Source: Actinacidiphila yeochonensis CN732 (lineage in GTDB: Bacteria; Actinomycetota; Actinomycetes; Streptomycetales; Streptomycetaceae). Taken from it: DNA of 64,000 nt. Below are positions 33,064-41,366 of the stretch, piece by piece. The DNA is taken from NCBI RefSeq assembly GCF_000745345.1, contig NZ_JQNR01000005.1, positions 4,526,001 through 4,590,000 of the forward strand, written 5' to 3'. Position 1 is the first letter of the stretch. Every line of letters starts with the position of its first letter. The notes under the pieces were generated by a model. That model was given only the letters and a program-made list of their open reading frames with translations, had not been told where the DNA came from and searched no databases. Both the position numbers and the translations under genes were made by a program.

Positions 33064-34302
33064 TCAGTCCACCAGCGCCTGGTAGGCCAGCTGCCGGACC
33101 CGCGAGTAGAGCGGATGACGCCGTACGGGGACGAGCTGGGCGAAGAACAGCCCGATCAGCCGCTCCACCGGGTCCACCCAGAAGAACATCGACGAGGCCG
33201 TGTACCAGGAGAACTCGCCCTCGTTGGAGATCACCTTGGCGGCCGCCGCGTCCTGGACCGTGGCGAAGCCGAAACCGAAGCCGAGGCCGCCGAACGAGGG
33301 CAGGCCGAAGAGCACCGGCCGTCCGATGGTGGCGAGGTCGGCGCCGCCCGGCAGCTGGTTGCGCGTCATGTAGCGGACGGTGCGCGGGGAGAGCAGGCGT
33401 ACGCCGTCGAGTTCGCCGCCGTTCAGCAGCAGGTGCAGGAAGCGGTGGTAGTCGCCCGCGCTGGTGATCAGGCCCGAGGAGCCGGACAGCAGGCGGGGCT
33501 TGACGGTGGGGTTGCCGCCGAGGGCCTCGTTGCGCACCGCCTTGCCGTCGGCCGGGTTGGCGGCGTAGAGGCCCGCGAGCCGGTGGGCGTCGGCCTCGGG
33601 GACCCAGAAGCCGGTGTCGGTCAGGCCCAGCGGCTCGAAGACGCGCTCGGCGAAGAACCGGTCGAGGGTCTGCCCGGAGACGATCTCGATGACGCGGCCG
33701 AGGATGTCGCTGCTCACGCCGTAGTTCCACCGCTCACCCGGGTGGTGCAGCAGCGGCAGCCCGGCCCAGGTGTCCACGGCCGTGGCGAGGTCCATCTCCG
33801 GCGGGGCGCTCCACTCGAAGCCCTCGGCCGTGTAGATCTCGTCGACCGGGTGGGCGTGGTGGAAGCCGTAGGTGAAGCCCGCGGTGTGGGTGAGCAGGTG
33901 CCAGATGCGGACCGGTTCGGCGGCGGGCACGGTGACCGGGGCGGCGACCGGGCCGCGCTGGTAGACGCGGACGTTCGCGAGGGAGGGGATGTAGTCGGAG
34001 ACCGGCTCGTGCAGCCCCAGGCGGCCCTCCTCGTAGAGGATCATCGCGGCGACCGAGGTGATGGGCTTCGTCAGCGACCAGGTGCGGAAGAGGGTGTCCG
34101 ACTCGACGGGCAGGCCGGCCTCCTTGTCGCGGTGGCCGGCGGTCTCCAGATGGGCGATACGGCCGTCGCGGCTGATCAGCGACAGCCAGCCGGCCAGCCG
34201 GCCGTCCTCGACGTAGGCGCCGAAGTGGCTGCCGATCCGGGCCAGCCGTTCCGGGTCGAAGCCCGCGTCCGCGGGGTCGATCTCGACCTTCAACTCGGCC
34301 AT
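33064..34302 (-). CDS. Serine hydrolase of the class C beta-lactamase family
   Basis: A 412-residue cytoplasmic beta-lactamase/EstB-like hydrolase without signal peptide. The catalytic Ser-x-x-Lys is SLTK at about residue 76. The Tyr general base is in NYGVSSD. The third element (usually KTG or HGG) is represented by NEGEFSWYTASS. These features fit family VIII esterases and transacylases such as LovD relatives. It is transcribed divergently from the ALAS gene, sharing a 120-bp control region. In the candidate cluster it could hydrolyse or transfer an acyl group (inference). Confidence 0.88.
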   Translation of the reverse strand: MAELKVEIDPADAGFDPERLARIGSHFGAYVEDGRLAGWLSLISRDGRIAHLETAGHRDKEAGLPVESDTLFRTWSLTKPITSVAAMILYEEGRLGLHEPVSDYIPSLANVRVYQRGPVAAPVTVPAAEPVRIWHLLTHTAGFTYGFHHAHPVDEIYTAEGFEWSAPPEMDLATAVDTWAGLPLLHHPGERWNYGVSSDILGRVIEIVSGQTLDRFFAERVFEPLGLTDTGFWVPEADAHRLAGLYAANPADGKAVRNEALGGNPTVKPRLLSGSSGLITSAGDYHRFLHLLLNGGELDGVRLLSPRTVRYMTRNQLPGGADLATIGRPVLFGLPSFGGLGFGFGFATVQDAAAAKVISNEGEFSWYTASSMFFWVDPVERLIGLFFAQLVPVRRHPLYSRVRQLAYQALVD

Positions 34303-34366
34303 GAGTTACGTCAACTCCCTCTGTAGGCACAACTCTTGCCGTTACGGGGAACTCACCCTATCGTTT

Positions 34367-34392
34367 GTTTCATGGTTTTGGAACTCTCGAAT
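34367..34392 (+). promoter_or_regulatory. Motif upstream of ALAS, shared with the P450 gene
   Basis: GTTTCATGGTTTTGGAAC followed by TCGAAT matches the element at 22677-22702 at 21 of 26 positions. It is located 34-59 bp before the ALAS start in an AT-richer stretch. A related AACCATCGAA occurs at 43442 upstream of the LuxR gene. Confidence 0.5.
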
Positions 34393-34425
34393 ATGAGGCT
34401 CCATGCGAACGTCCCAGGAGGGTCG

Positions 34426-35688
34426 ATGTTCGACTATCGAGGCCACTTCTCCCTTCGGCTCGACGAACTGCGCGCGACCGGCGGCTACCGGAACTTCCTC
34501 GATATCGAGCGGGTCGCGGGGTCCTTCCCCGCCGCGATCCGCCACCGCGGGGCCGGCGAGCCGCAGCCCGTCACCGTCTGGTGCAGCAACGACTACCTGG
34601 GCATGGGCCAGCACCCCGAGGTGCTCGCCGCCATGCGCGCCACGCTCGACGCCACCGGCGCGGGCAGCGGCGGCTCCCGCAACATCTCCGGCACCAGCCA
34701 CCTGCACGGCCGGCTGGAGGCCGAACTCGCCGACCTCCACGGCAAGGAGAGCGCCCTGCTCTTCCCCTCCGGCTACAGCGCCAACGACGCCGCGCTCACC
34801 GTCCTGGGCAGGCTGCTGCCCGGCGCGGTGATCCTCTCCGACGCGCTCAACCACGCCTCACTGATCGCCGGTATCCGGCACAGCGGCGCCGACAAGCGCG
34901 TCTTCCGGCACAACGACGCCGCCCACCTCGACAGCCTGCTCGCCGAGATCCCCCGCGACCGGCCGAAGGTGGTGGTGCTGGAGTCCGTCTACTCCATGGA
35001 CGGCGACATCGCCCCGCTGCGGGAGCTCGCCGCCGTGGCACGCCGGCACGGCGCCCTCACCTTCCTCGACGAGGTGCACGCGGTCGGCATCTACGGCCCG
35101 CGCGGCGCCGGCATCGCGGCCCGCGACGGCGTCGCCGGCGGCTTCGACGTCGTCATGGGCACCCTCGCCAAGGCGTTCGGCGTCGCCGGCGGCTACATAG
35201 CGGGCGACGCGGAGATCGTCGACGCGGTCCGCAGCTTCGCCTCCGCGTTCATCTTCACCACCTCGCCCGCCCCCGTCGTGGTGGCCGGCGCGCTGGCCGC
35301 CGTCGTCCACCTCAAGCGCTCCACCGTCGAGCGCGACGTCCTGTTCCGCCACTCCGCCCTGCTCCACCGGCTGCTGCGCCAGGCCCGCATCCCCGTGGTC
35401 TCCGACGCCACCCACCTGGTGCCGGTGCTGGTCGGGGACGCCCGGCAGTGCGCCCGGATCGCCGCCGACCTGCTGGAGGAGTACGGCCTCTACGTCCAGC
35501 CGATCAACGCGCCCAGCGTGCCGGCCGGCACCGAGCGGCTGCGGGTCACCCCCACCCCGGCGCACACCCCGGAGCGGATCGAGGAGTTCGCGACCGCGCT
35601 GGACAAGCTGTGGACCCGCCACGGCCTGCCGCGTCTGGAGGCGCCCCGCGTCGCCGACCGCTCGGACGCCCTGCTGCTCACCCACTGA
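34426..35688 (+). CDS. hemA: 5-aminolevulinate synthase (ALAS)
   Basis: A PLP-dependent alpha-oxoamine synthase of 420 residues, condensing glycine with succinyl-CoA to 5-aminolevulinate. It follows ALAS closely from the start (FDYRGHFSLRLDELRATGGY). The ALAS-specific blocks VWCSNDYLGMGQHP and GSGGSRNISGTSHLHG, LDEVHAVGIYGPRGAG and the PLP Lys249 in GTLAKAFG follow. Streptomycetes make haem through glutamyl-tRNA (C5 route), so an ALAS gene here normally belongs to C5N-unit biosynthesis. The ATG at 34426 has AGGAGGG; an in-frame upstream start is less likely. An LLM oxidoreductase gene follows on the same strand. The symbol is used in the ALAS sense only. Confidence 0.92.
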   Translation: MFDYRGHFSLRLDELRATGGYRNFLDIERVAGSFPAAIRHRGAGEPQPVTVWCSNDYLGMGQHPEVLAAMRATLDATGAGSGGSRNISGTSHLHGRLEAELADLHGKESALLFPSGYSANDAALTVLGRLLPGAVILSDALNHASLIAGIRHSGADKRVFRHNDAAHLDSLLAEIPRDRPKVVVLESVYSMDGDIAPLRELAAVARRHGALTFLDEVHAVGIYGPRGAGIAARDGVAGGFDVVMGTLAKAFGVAGGYIAGDAEIVDAVRSFASAFIFTTSPAPVVVAGALAAVVHLKRSTVERDVLFRHSALLHRLLRQARIPVVSDATHLVPVLVGDARQCARIAADLLEEYGLYVQPINAPSVPAGTERLRVTPTPAHTPERIEEFATALDKLWTRHGLPRLEAPRVADRSDALLLTH

Positions 35689-35770
35689 CCCACGGACCCG
35701 CCGACCCCCCGGCCCACCGTCTCCCCGACCCGCCGTTCCACCGACCTGGAAGCCTCCCAAGGAGATCCGC

Positions 35771-36771
35771 GTGCCAGAGCCGCAGAGGCGCTTCGGCCTC
35801 ACCCTGCCCGTCCCCGTGCTCTCCCTGCCCGAACACCGGCAACTCATCGAGGAGTTGCCCGACGCCGGATACACCGACGTGTGGACCGGCGAGGCGTCCG
35901 GGGCCGACGCCTTCACCCCGCTGGTGCTGGCCGCGGCCTGGAGCGACACCCTGCGCCTGGGCACCGCGATCGTGCCCGTCCACACCAGGGGGCCCGCCGT
36001 TATCGCCCAGCACGCCGCCGCCCTCGCCGAGCTGGCGCCCGGCCGGGTCGTGCTGGGCGTCGGCTCGTCCGGACCCGCCTTCGTCACCGCCTTCAACGGC
36101 ATCCCCTTCAGCGAGCCGTACCGCAGGGTGCGCGACACCCTGCGGTTCCTGCGCGGCGCCCTGGACGGCGACTACGTCACCGGCGACTTCGACACCTTCA
36201 GCATCGGCGGCTTCCAGCTCGGCCGGCCGCCCGCGGTGCCCCCACCCTGATGACGGGCGCGCTGCGGCCGGGGATGCTCCGGCTCGGCTGGCGCGAGGGC
36301 GGCGGGGCGATCACCAACTTCCTCGGCCCGCGCGACATCCCGGCGGTGCGCGGCGCCGTGGACGGCCTCGGCCTGCCCGACCGCGAGCTGGTCTGCCGCA
36401 TCTTCGTCTGCCCCACACCGGACACCGCCTACGCGCGGGCGGTGGGCCGCTCCATGCTGGCCCGCATCCTGACCCGGCCCACCTACCACGCGTTCCACGC
36501 ATGGCTCGGCCGCGGCGACCTGATGAAGGAGACGGTGCGCCGCGCCGAGGCCGGCGACTGGGCGGGGGCCGCCGCGGCCGTCCCCGACCAGATCGTCGAC
36601 GACCTCCTCGTCCACGGCGACATCCCGACCTGCCGCGCCAAGATCCAGGCGTACGTCGAAGCCGGTGTCGACACCCCGGTGTTGATGTTCAGCGGGCTGC
36701 CGGAGCACCGGCTCGACGCGTCCGCGATCAGCGAGCTGGTTCGGGCGCTCGGCCCTGCGGCTTCGGACTGA
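35771..36771 (+). pseudogene. LLM-class F420/flavin-dependent oxidoreductase (one frameshift)
   Basis: A luciferase-like monooxygenase-family enzyme of about 333 residues. The first frame has FGLTLPVPVLSLPEHRQLIE, YTDVWTGEASGADAFTPLVL and LGTAIVPVHTRGPAVIAQHA, typical of F420-dependent LLM proteins. The second frame continues LMTGALRPGMLRLGWREGGG and ends in the barrel helix. One C restored in the CCCCC run near 36240 (VPPTLMTGAL) joins them. Start GTG 35771 has AAGGAGAT. The 3' end overlaps the convergent MFS gene by 44 bp. It may oxidise or reduce an intermediate of the candidate pathway. Confidence 0.82.
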
Positions 36772-38047
36772 CGTCCTGCTCCTCGCCGCGCTCGCGGACC
36801 AGGAACACCACGATCGGCACCACCACCACGGCGCACCCGCCGCACAGCACGCCCACCGCCCAGAACCCGGCGCCGGCGCTCAACAGCGCCGCCGCCGCGG
36901 CGGTGCCGGCCATCATGCCGCCGTACTGCGCCGAGGAGTTCAGTGCCAGGGCCGTCCCCCGGGCCCGCGGGCTCAGCTCGCTGACCAGCGTGGTCAGCGA
37001 GGACTGGCCGAACCCCACCGCCAGGCCCCACACCGCCTGGACGGCGACGGCCGCCGGCAGCGAACCGGTCAGCAGCGAGAAGGCCACCACCGAGCCGGCG
37101 GCGACCGCCGAGGCCGCCGCGATGATGCCGCGGCGGCCCACACGGTCCGCGATCCGCCCGCCGTACACGTTGCCGATCACGCTCGCCGCGCCGCCGCCGG
37201 CCAGCGCCAGGCCCGCCTCACCGGGCGTCAGCCCGAACTCGCGGTTGTAGAAGAGGCCGGCGTTGGCGAACATCCCCTGGAGCCCCGCCGTCCACAGCAG
37301 CGTGGACAGCAGGGTGAACACCACCGGCGGCAGCGACAGGGCGGTCCGCAACCGGCTCGCCCACTCCCGCACCGGCCCGGTCGAGGGGTCCGCCACGGCC
37401 GGCGGGGCGTCCGGCAGGGCCGCCCACACCGCCGCCAGCAGCACCACGGCGGCGACCGCGACCAGCCGGAACGTCCACCGCCACGACACCACCTGGGCGA
37501 TGGCCGAGCCCAGCGGCACGCCCAGCACCGAAGCGGCCATCATGGCGCCCACCACGATCCCCATGGCCGCGCCCCGCCGCTCGTACGGCACCCGGTCGGA
37601 GATCAGGGCGAAGATGCTCGGGACCACCATCGCCGCCCCGACCCCGGAGACCGCCCGGAAGACGAGGATCAGCGCGAAGCTGTCGCCCGTCCCCGTCAGG
37701 GCGGTGCCGCCGAGGAAGACCAGCAGGCCGGCGAGGATCATCCGCTTGCGGCCCCAGCGGTCGCAGATCGGCCCGAAGAGCGGCGCGCCCAGCATGAACA
37801 GCAGCGCGTACGCCGTCACCAGCAGGCCGCCGTAGTCGGTCGTGGTCCCGGTGGCCCGGGTGATGGACGGCGCGAGCGGCGAGACCACCAGCGAGTCCAG
37901 CCCGACGAAGAAGCCGCAGACGGCGCAGAGCCACAGCCAGGTCCGGCCGCCCTCCCCGGAGTTCCCCGCGTTCTCGGCGCTGTCGCGTTCTTCGACTTCC
38001 CTGTCGCCCTTCTCTCCGGTGCCTTCGGTGGAACTGGTGTCGCTCAC
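36728..38047 (-). CDS. MFS exporter
   Basis: A 12-helix major-facilitator drug/proton antiporter of 439 residues. The hydrophilic start is acidic. The A-motif (GPICDRWGRKRMIL) lies between helices 2 and 3, and the antiporter C-motif-like stretch MGIVVGAMMAASVLGVPLGS is in helix 5. A second A-like loop (GRIADRVGRRGII) follows helix 8. GTG 38047 overlaps the AsnB-like stop (GTGA). It ends the four-gene lyase-ligase-amide synthetase operon, so it probably exports the product. Confidence 0.92.
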   Translation of the reverse strand: MSDTSSTEGTGEKGDREVEERDSAENAGNSGEGGRTWLWLCAVCGFFVGLDSLVVSPLAPSITRATGTTTDYGGLLVTAYALLFMLGAPLFGPICDRWGRKRMILAGLLVFLGGTALTGTGDSFALILVFRAVSGVGAAMVVPSIFALISDRVPYERRGAAMGIVVGAMMAASVLGVPLGSAIAQVVSWRWTFRLVAVAAVVLLAAVWAALPDAPPAVADPSTGPVREWASRLRTALSLPPVVFTLLSTLLWTAGLQGMFANAGLFYNREFGLTPGEAGLALAGGGAASVIGNVYGGRIADRVGRRGIIAAASAVAAGSVVAFSLLTGSLPAAVAVQAVWGLAVGFGQSSLTTLVSELSPRARGTALALNSSAQYGGMMAGTAAAAALLSAGAGFWAVGVLCGGCAVVVVPIVVFLVRERGEEQDVSPKPQGRAPEPAR

Positions 38048-39924
38048 AGTACGATCCTCACGTTGTACTCGGTCAGCCATCGGTTGAGCAGCAGTGCCCG
38101 CGGCAGCCACGGCGGCGGGGTGAACGTGCCGTTGGTCCACGGCCCGTCCGGTGACGCCAGCCGGCGCAGCGCGTCCGCGTCCAGCAGGGCGAGGGCCGGC
38201 GCCGACGGCTCGTCGTCGACCAGCCGCAGCACCCCCGCCCGCACCGCGTCCAGGTACTCGGGGCTCTGCCCGAAGGGGAAGCCGCTCTTCGGGCGCCTGA
38301 CGACCAGCTCCGGCAGTAGGCCGGAGACGGCGTCCCGCAGCAGGCTCTTCTCCACCCCGCCGGTGCGGCGCAGCGACCACGGCACGTTCCACACGTACTC
38401 CACCAGCCGGTGGTCGGTGAACGGCAGCCGCACCTCCAGGCCGGAGGCCATGCTCATCCGGTCCTTGCGGTCGAGAAGGAACGGCAGGAACCGGGTGAGC
38501 TGGAGGTACGTCACCTCCCGCGCGCGCCGCTCCGGCCTGCTCTCCGCCCCCAGGTAGGGCACCTCGGACAGGGCCTCCCGGTAGCGGGACTCCAGCGCCG
38601 CGTGCAGGTCGAGCTTCTGCCGCAGCTCCGGCGCGAGCACCGCGTTGCGGTCGGTGACCCCGGCCGACCACGGGAAGGAGCCGCTCGGCCGCTCCGCCTC
38701 CGCGCGGAACCACGGGAAGCCGCCGAAGATGTCGTCGGCGCCCTCGCCCGACAGCGCCACCGCCACGTGGCGGCGCACCTCGCGGAAGAGCAGCAGGAGG
38801 GAGGCGTCGAGGTCGCCCACCCCGGGCATGTCCCGGGCCCGCAGCGTGGCCCCCAACTCAGCAGCCAGCGCGGGGGGTTCGAGGAGCACCTCGGTGTGTG
38901 CGGTGGCCAGGTGGCCGGCCACCGCCCGGACGTACGGGGCGTCCCGGTCGACGTGGAGCGCGTCGGCGGCGAAGTCGCGCTCGCCGCCGGCGAAGTCCAC
39001 CGAGTAGGTGCCGAGCTTCCCGGCCCGGCGGCGACGGCGGTCCGCGGCCGCGAAGGCGGTGATCGCGCTGGAGTCGATACCGCCGGACAGCAGCGCGCCG
39101 AGCGGCACGTCCGCCCGCGACCGCGCGGCCACCGCGGCGTCCAGCAGGTCGCGGACCCGCTCCACCGTCTCCGCCGGGCTGTCGGTGTGCGGCTGCGCGG
39201 TCAGCTGCCAGTAGCGCCGGTGGTGCGTCTCACCGCGCGCGAAGCAGACCGTCCAGCCGGGCCGCACCTCGTGCAGGTGGCGCAGCACGGCGTCGCCCGG
39301 CCGCTTGCCCGCGACGATGAACAGGTCGGCCAGCCCCTCCGGATCGACCTCGGCGGTGAAGCCCGGGTGGGCCAGCAGGGCCTTCGGCTCGGAGCCGAAG
39401 ACCACCCCGCCGGGCACCTCGGCCCAGTAGAGCGGGGTGACACCCAACCGGTCCCGTCCCAGGACGAGTTGGCCGCGCCGACCGTCCCACAGGGCGAAGG
39501 CGAAGTCGCCGACCAGTCGGGCCGCGCCGGCCTCGCCCCACTCCAGGTGGGCGCGCAGCACCAGCTCGGCGTCGGTCGGGTTGGCCAACCGGTGGCTGTG
39601 CCGGGTGAGTTCCTCGCGCAGATGTGCCGTCTCCAGCAGTCGCCCGTCGAACACCGCCGCGGAGGGGGTGGGCGTGAAGACGGCGGAGAAGGGTCGGACG
39701 TCCGCCTGACCGTCGACGCCCTCCAGGCGCGCGGCGGAGCGCGGCAGCGCGGCCGCGTGCAGCCGGTGCCCGAGCGCGGCGCGCGGGCTGTGCCAGCCGC
39801 CGCCGGCCTCCGGGCCGCGGTGCCGCAGCGCGTCGGTCATCCGCCGCAGCAGTACCCGGTCGTCGGCGGCGACGGGGCCCTCGGCGGGGCGGGAGAAGTC
39901 CACGAAGCCCGCGATGCCGCTCAT
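38044..39924 (-). CDS. AsnB-like amide synthetase lacking the glutaminase Cys
   Basis: An asparagine-synthase homologue of 626 residues. The N-terminal Ntn domain starts MSGIAGFVDF: Ser replaces Cys2, the glutaminase nucleophile. Thus the enzyme probably does not use glutamine. The synthetase domain has the PPi loop LSGGIDSSA, SGEGADDIFGG, and the ATP-dependent core RKDRMSMASGLEVRLPF. Comparable Cys-less proteins (beta-lactam synthetase, lasso cyclases) adenylate a carboxylate and couple it to an amine of the same or another molecule. The ATG at 39924 overlaps the upstream ligase stop (ATGA). The likely task is to join an aryl-acrylic acid with an amine such as aminolevulinate/C5N (inference). 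Confidence 0.88.
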   Translation of the reverse strand: MSGIAGFVDFSRPAEGPVAADDRVLLRRMTDALRHRGPEAGGGWHSPRAALGHRLHAAALPRSAARLEGVDGQADVRPFSAVFTPTPSAAVFDGRLLETAHLREELTRHSHRLANPTDAELVLRAHLEWGEAGAARLVGDFAFALWDGRRGQLVLGRDRLGVTPLYWAEVPGGVVFGSEPKALLAHPGFTAEVDPEGLADLFIVAGKRPGDAVLRHLHEVRPGWTVCFARGETHHRRYWQLTAQPHTDSPAETVERVRDLLDAAVAARSRADVPLGALLSGGIDSSAITAFAAADRRRRRAGKLGTYSVDFAGGERDFAADALHVDRDAPYVRAVAGHLATAHTEVLLEPPALAAELGATLRARDMPGVGDLDASLLLLFREVRRHVAVALSGEGADDIFGGFPWFRAEAERPSGSFPWSAGVTDRNAVLAPELRQKLDLHAALESRYREALSEVPYLGAESRPERRAREVTYLQLTRFLPFLLDRKDRMSMASGLEVRLPFTDHRLVEYVWNVPWSLRRTGGVEKSLLRDAVSGLLPELVVRRPKSGFPFGQSPEYLDAVRAGVLRLVDDEPSAPALALLDADALRRLASPDGPWTNGTFTPPPWLPRALLLNRWLTEYNVRIVL

Positions 39925-41366
39925 ACCGCCACCCCCACGCTGCGCAGCGTCTCCCGGACGATCCCGTTGATCGGCTCGGGGAGCCGCTCCCAGTTCCGGC
40001 TGTCCGTCACGTCCAGCACCCGGGAGAGCTTCCAGCCCAGGTACTGGCCGAGCGAGGCCAGCGGAGGCAGCTTCTCCACCGCCCGGACGGCCAGCTCGTG
40101 GCGGGGGAAGAGCGGTGCGAGCCGGCCGGCGAGCGCCGCGCCCCACTCCTCGTCCGGTTCACCGGCGGTGGTGGTCAGCACGACCACCGTCTCCTCGTGC
40201 ACGACGAGCATGTAGTTGAAGACGGCGGGCCCCGGCGCGTCCTCCGTCCACAGCGCGGCCTCCAGGTCGTCCTGCCGGATGCCGTTGCCGTCCAGGGTGA
40301 TCACGTCCTGCGCGCGGCCCAGCGTGCGCACCCCGGCGGTCCGCACCCCGCACGGGCACGGCGAGGGGTCTATCTCCACCAGGTCGCCTATGCGGTAGCG
40401 GATCAGCGGCCGGGCCGGGATGTCGAGGGTGGTGACGATGAGCCGGCCCCGGTCAGGCCGGTCCCCGGCGAGCCTGATGCCCGTGCCCTCGGCGTCGTCC
40501 TCCAGCTCCAGCAGGTAGCTGTGCTGCTGGAGGTGGAGCCGGCGGTGCTCGCAGGTGACGGCTATCGTGCCGGTCTCGGACGAGCCGTAGCTGCACACGT
40601 ACGCCCGGGCGCCGGTCAGCCGCTCCAGATGGCGGACGAACGCCGGCCCGGTCTGCTCGGCCATCAGCAGCAGCCGGTCGAAGCGGGGCGCCGGGTGGCC
40701 GTTGCGGTGCGCGAACTGCACCAGCTCCAGCAGCCGGGAGGGCGGGCCGACGAAGACGTTGGCCCCCAGCTGGTCGACCAGCCGCAGCACCCGCGTGTAG
40801 TCGCCGGTGATGTTGTCCACCCAGGGGCGGAAGGAGAGGATCTGGAGGTACTCCAGCACCTTCTCGAACTGGTAGGCGGCGGGCGCGAAGGGCGCGTTGA
40901 TGAGGATGATGGCCCGGTCCGACGGATCGAGCAGCCGGGCCCACAGCTCGCCGATGTTCACCGTGTTGATCAGCAGGTCGTCCAGCGCCTTCGGCGCGGC
41001 GACCGGCTCCCCGGTGGTGCCCGAGGACTCGTAGTAGTGGAGGAAGTCGCCGAGCCGGCGGGTGAACGCCGTCGGTCCCGACCGGCTCAGCTCGCCCTTC
41101 TCCAGCAGCGGCAGCGCCGGGAAGACCTCCTCCAGCGCCCGCCGCGGGGTCAGCCGACCCTGTGCGGCGTCGTCCACCAGGCCGCGGGGGAGGGTGTCCC
41201 GGTACAGGGCCGAGTCGCGGGCGGCGGCGAGGGTGGCCACCAGCTTGGCGCCGTGGACGGCCGGCAGGTCGGCGTCGCCGGCGGCGACCGACCGGACCTG
41301 GGCGGCGTGCTCGCGCGCCCGCCGGGCCACCTCGTCCAGCACCTTCTCGTCACGCAAGAGCAGCAC
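39921..41366 (-). CDS. PaaK-like AMP-forming acyl-CoA ligase
   Basis: A phenylacetate-CoA-ligase-type adenylating enzyme of 481 residues. The nucleotide loop is YYESSGTTGEPVA; CSYGSSETG is the A5-like motif; RPLIRYRIGDLVEIDP contains the core Asp; and GRAQDVITLDGNGI is the hinge. Such enzymes activate aromatic or short-chain acids as acyl-AMP and CoA thioesters. The GTG at 41366 overlaps the ammonia-lyase stop by 17 bp, and GGAG lies 8 nt upstream. Substrate candidates are 4-coumarate from the lyase, or aminolevulinate for C5N cyclisation. The latter reaction is normally done by an AMP ligase in C5N clusters. Confidence 0.88.
   Translation of the reverse strand: MLLLRDEKVLDEVARRAREHAAQVRSVAAGDADLPAVHGAKLVATLAAARDSALYRDTLPRGLVDDAAQGRLTPRRALEEVFPALPLLEKGELSRSGPTAFTRRLGDFLHYYESSGTTGEPVAAPKALDDLLINTVNIGELWARLLDPSDRAIILINAPFAPAAYQFEKVLEYLQILSFRPWVDNITGDYTRVLRLVDQLGANVFVGPPSRLLELVQFAHRNGHPAPRFDRLLLMAEQTGPAFVRHLERLTGARAYVCSYGSSETGTIAVTCEHRRLHLQQHSYLLELEDDAEGTGIRLAGDRPDRGRLIVTTLDIPARPLIRYRIGDLVEIDPSPCPCGVRTAGVRTLGRAQDVITLDGNGIRQDDLEAALWTEDAPGPAVFNYMLVVHEETVVVLTTTAGEPDEEWGAALAGRLAPLFPRHELAVRAVEKLPPLASLGQYLGWKLSRVLDVTDSRNWERLPEPINGIVRETLRSVGVAV

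Noticed and set aside
38410..40215. Plus-strand 601-codon frame opposite the AsnB-like gene
   Set aside because: Antisense shadow; the minus strand carries the conserved synthetase motifs.
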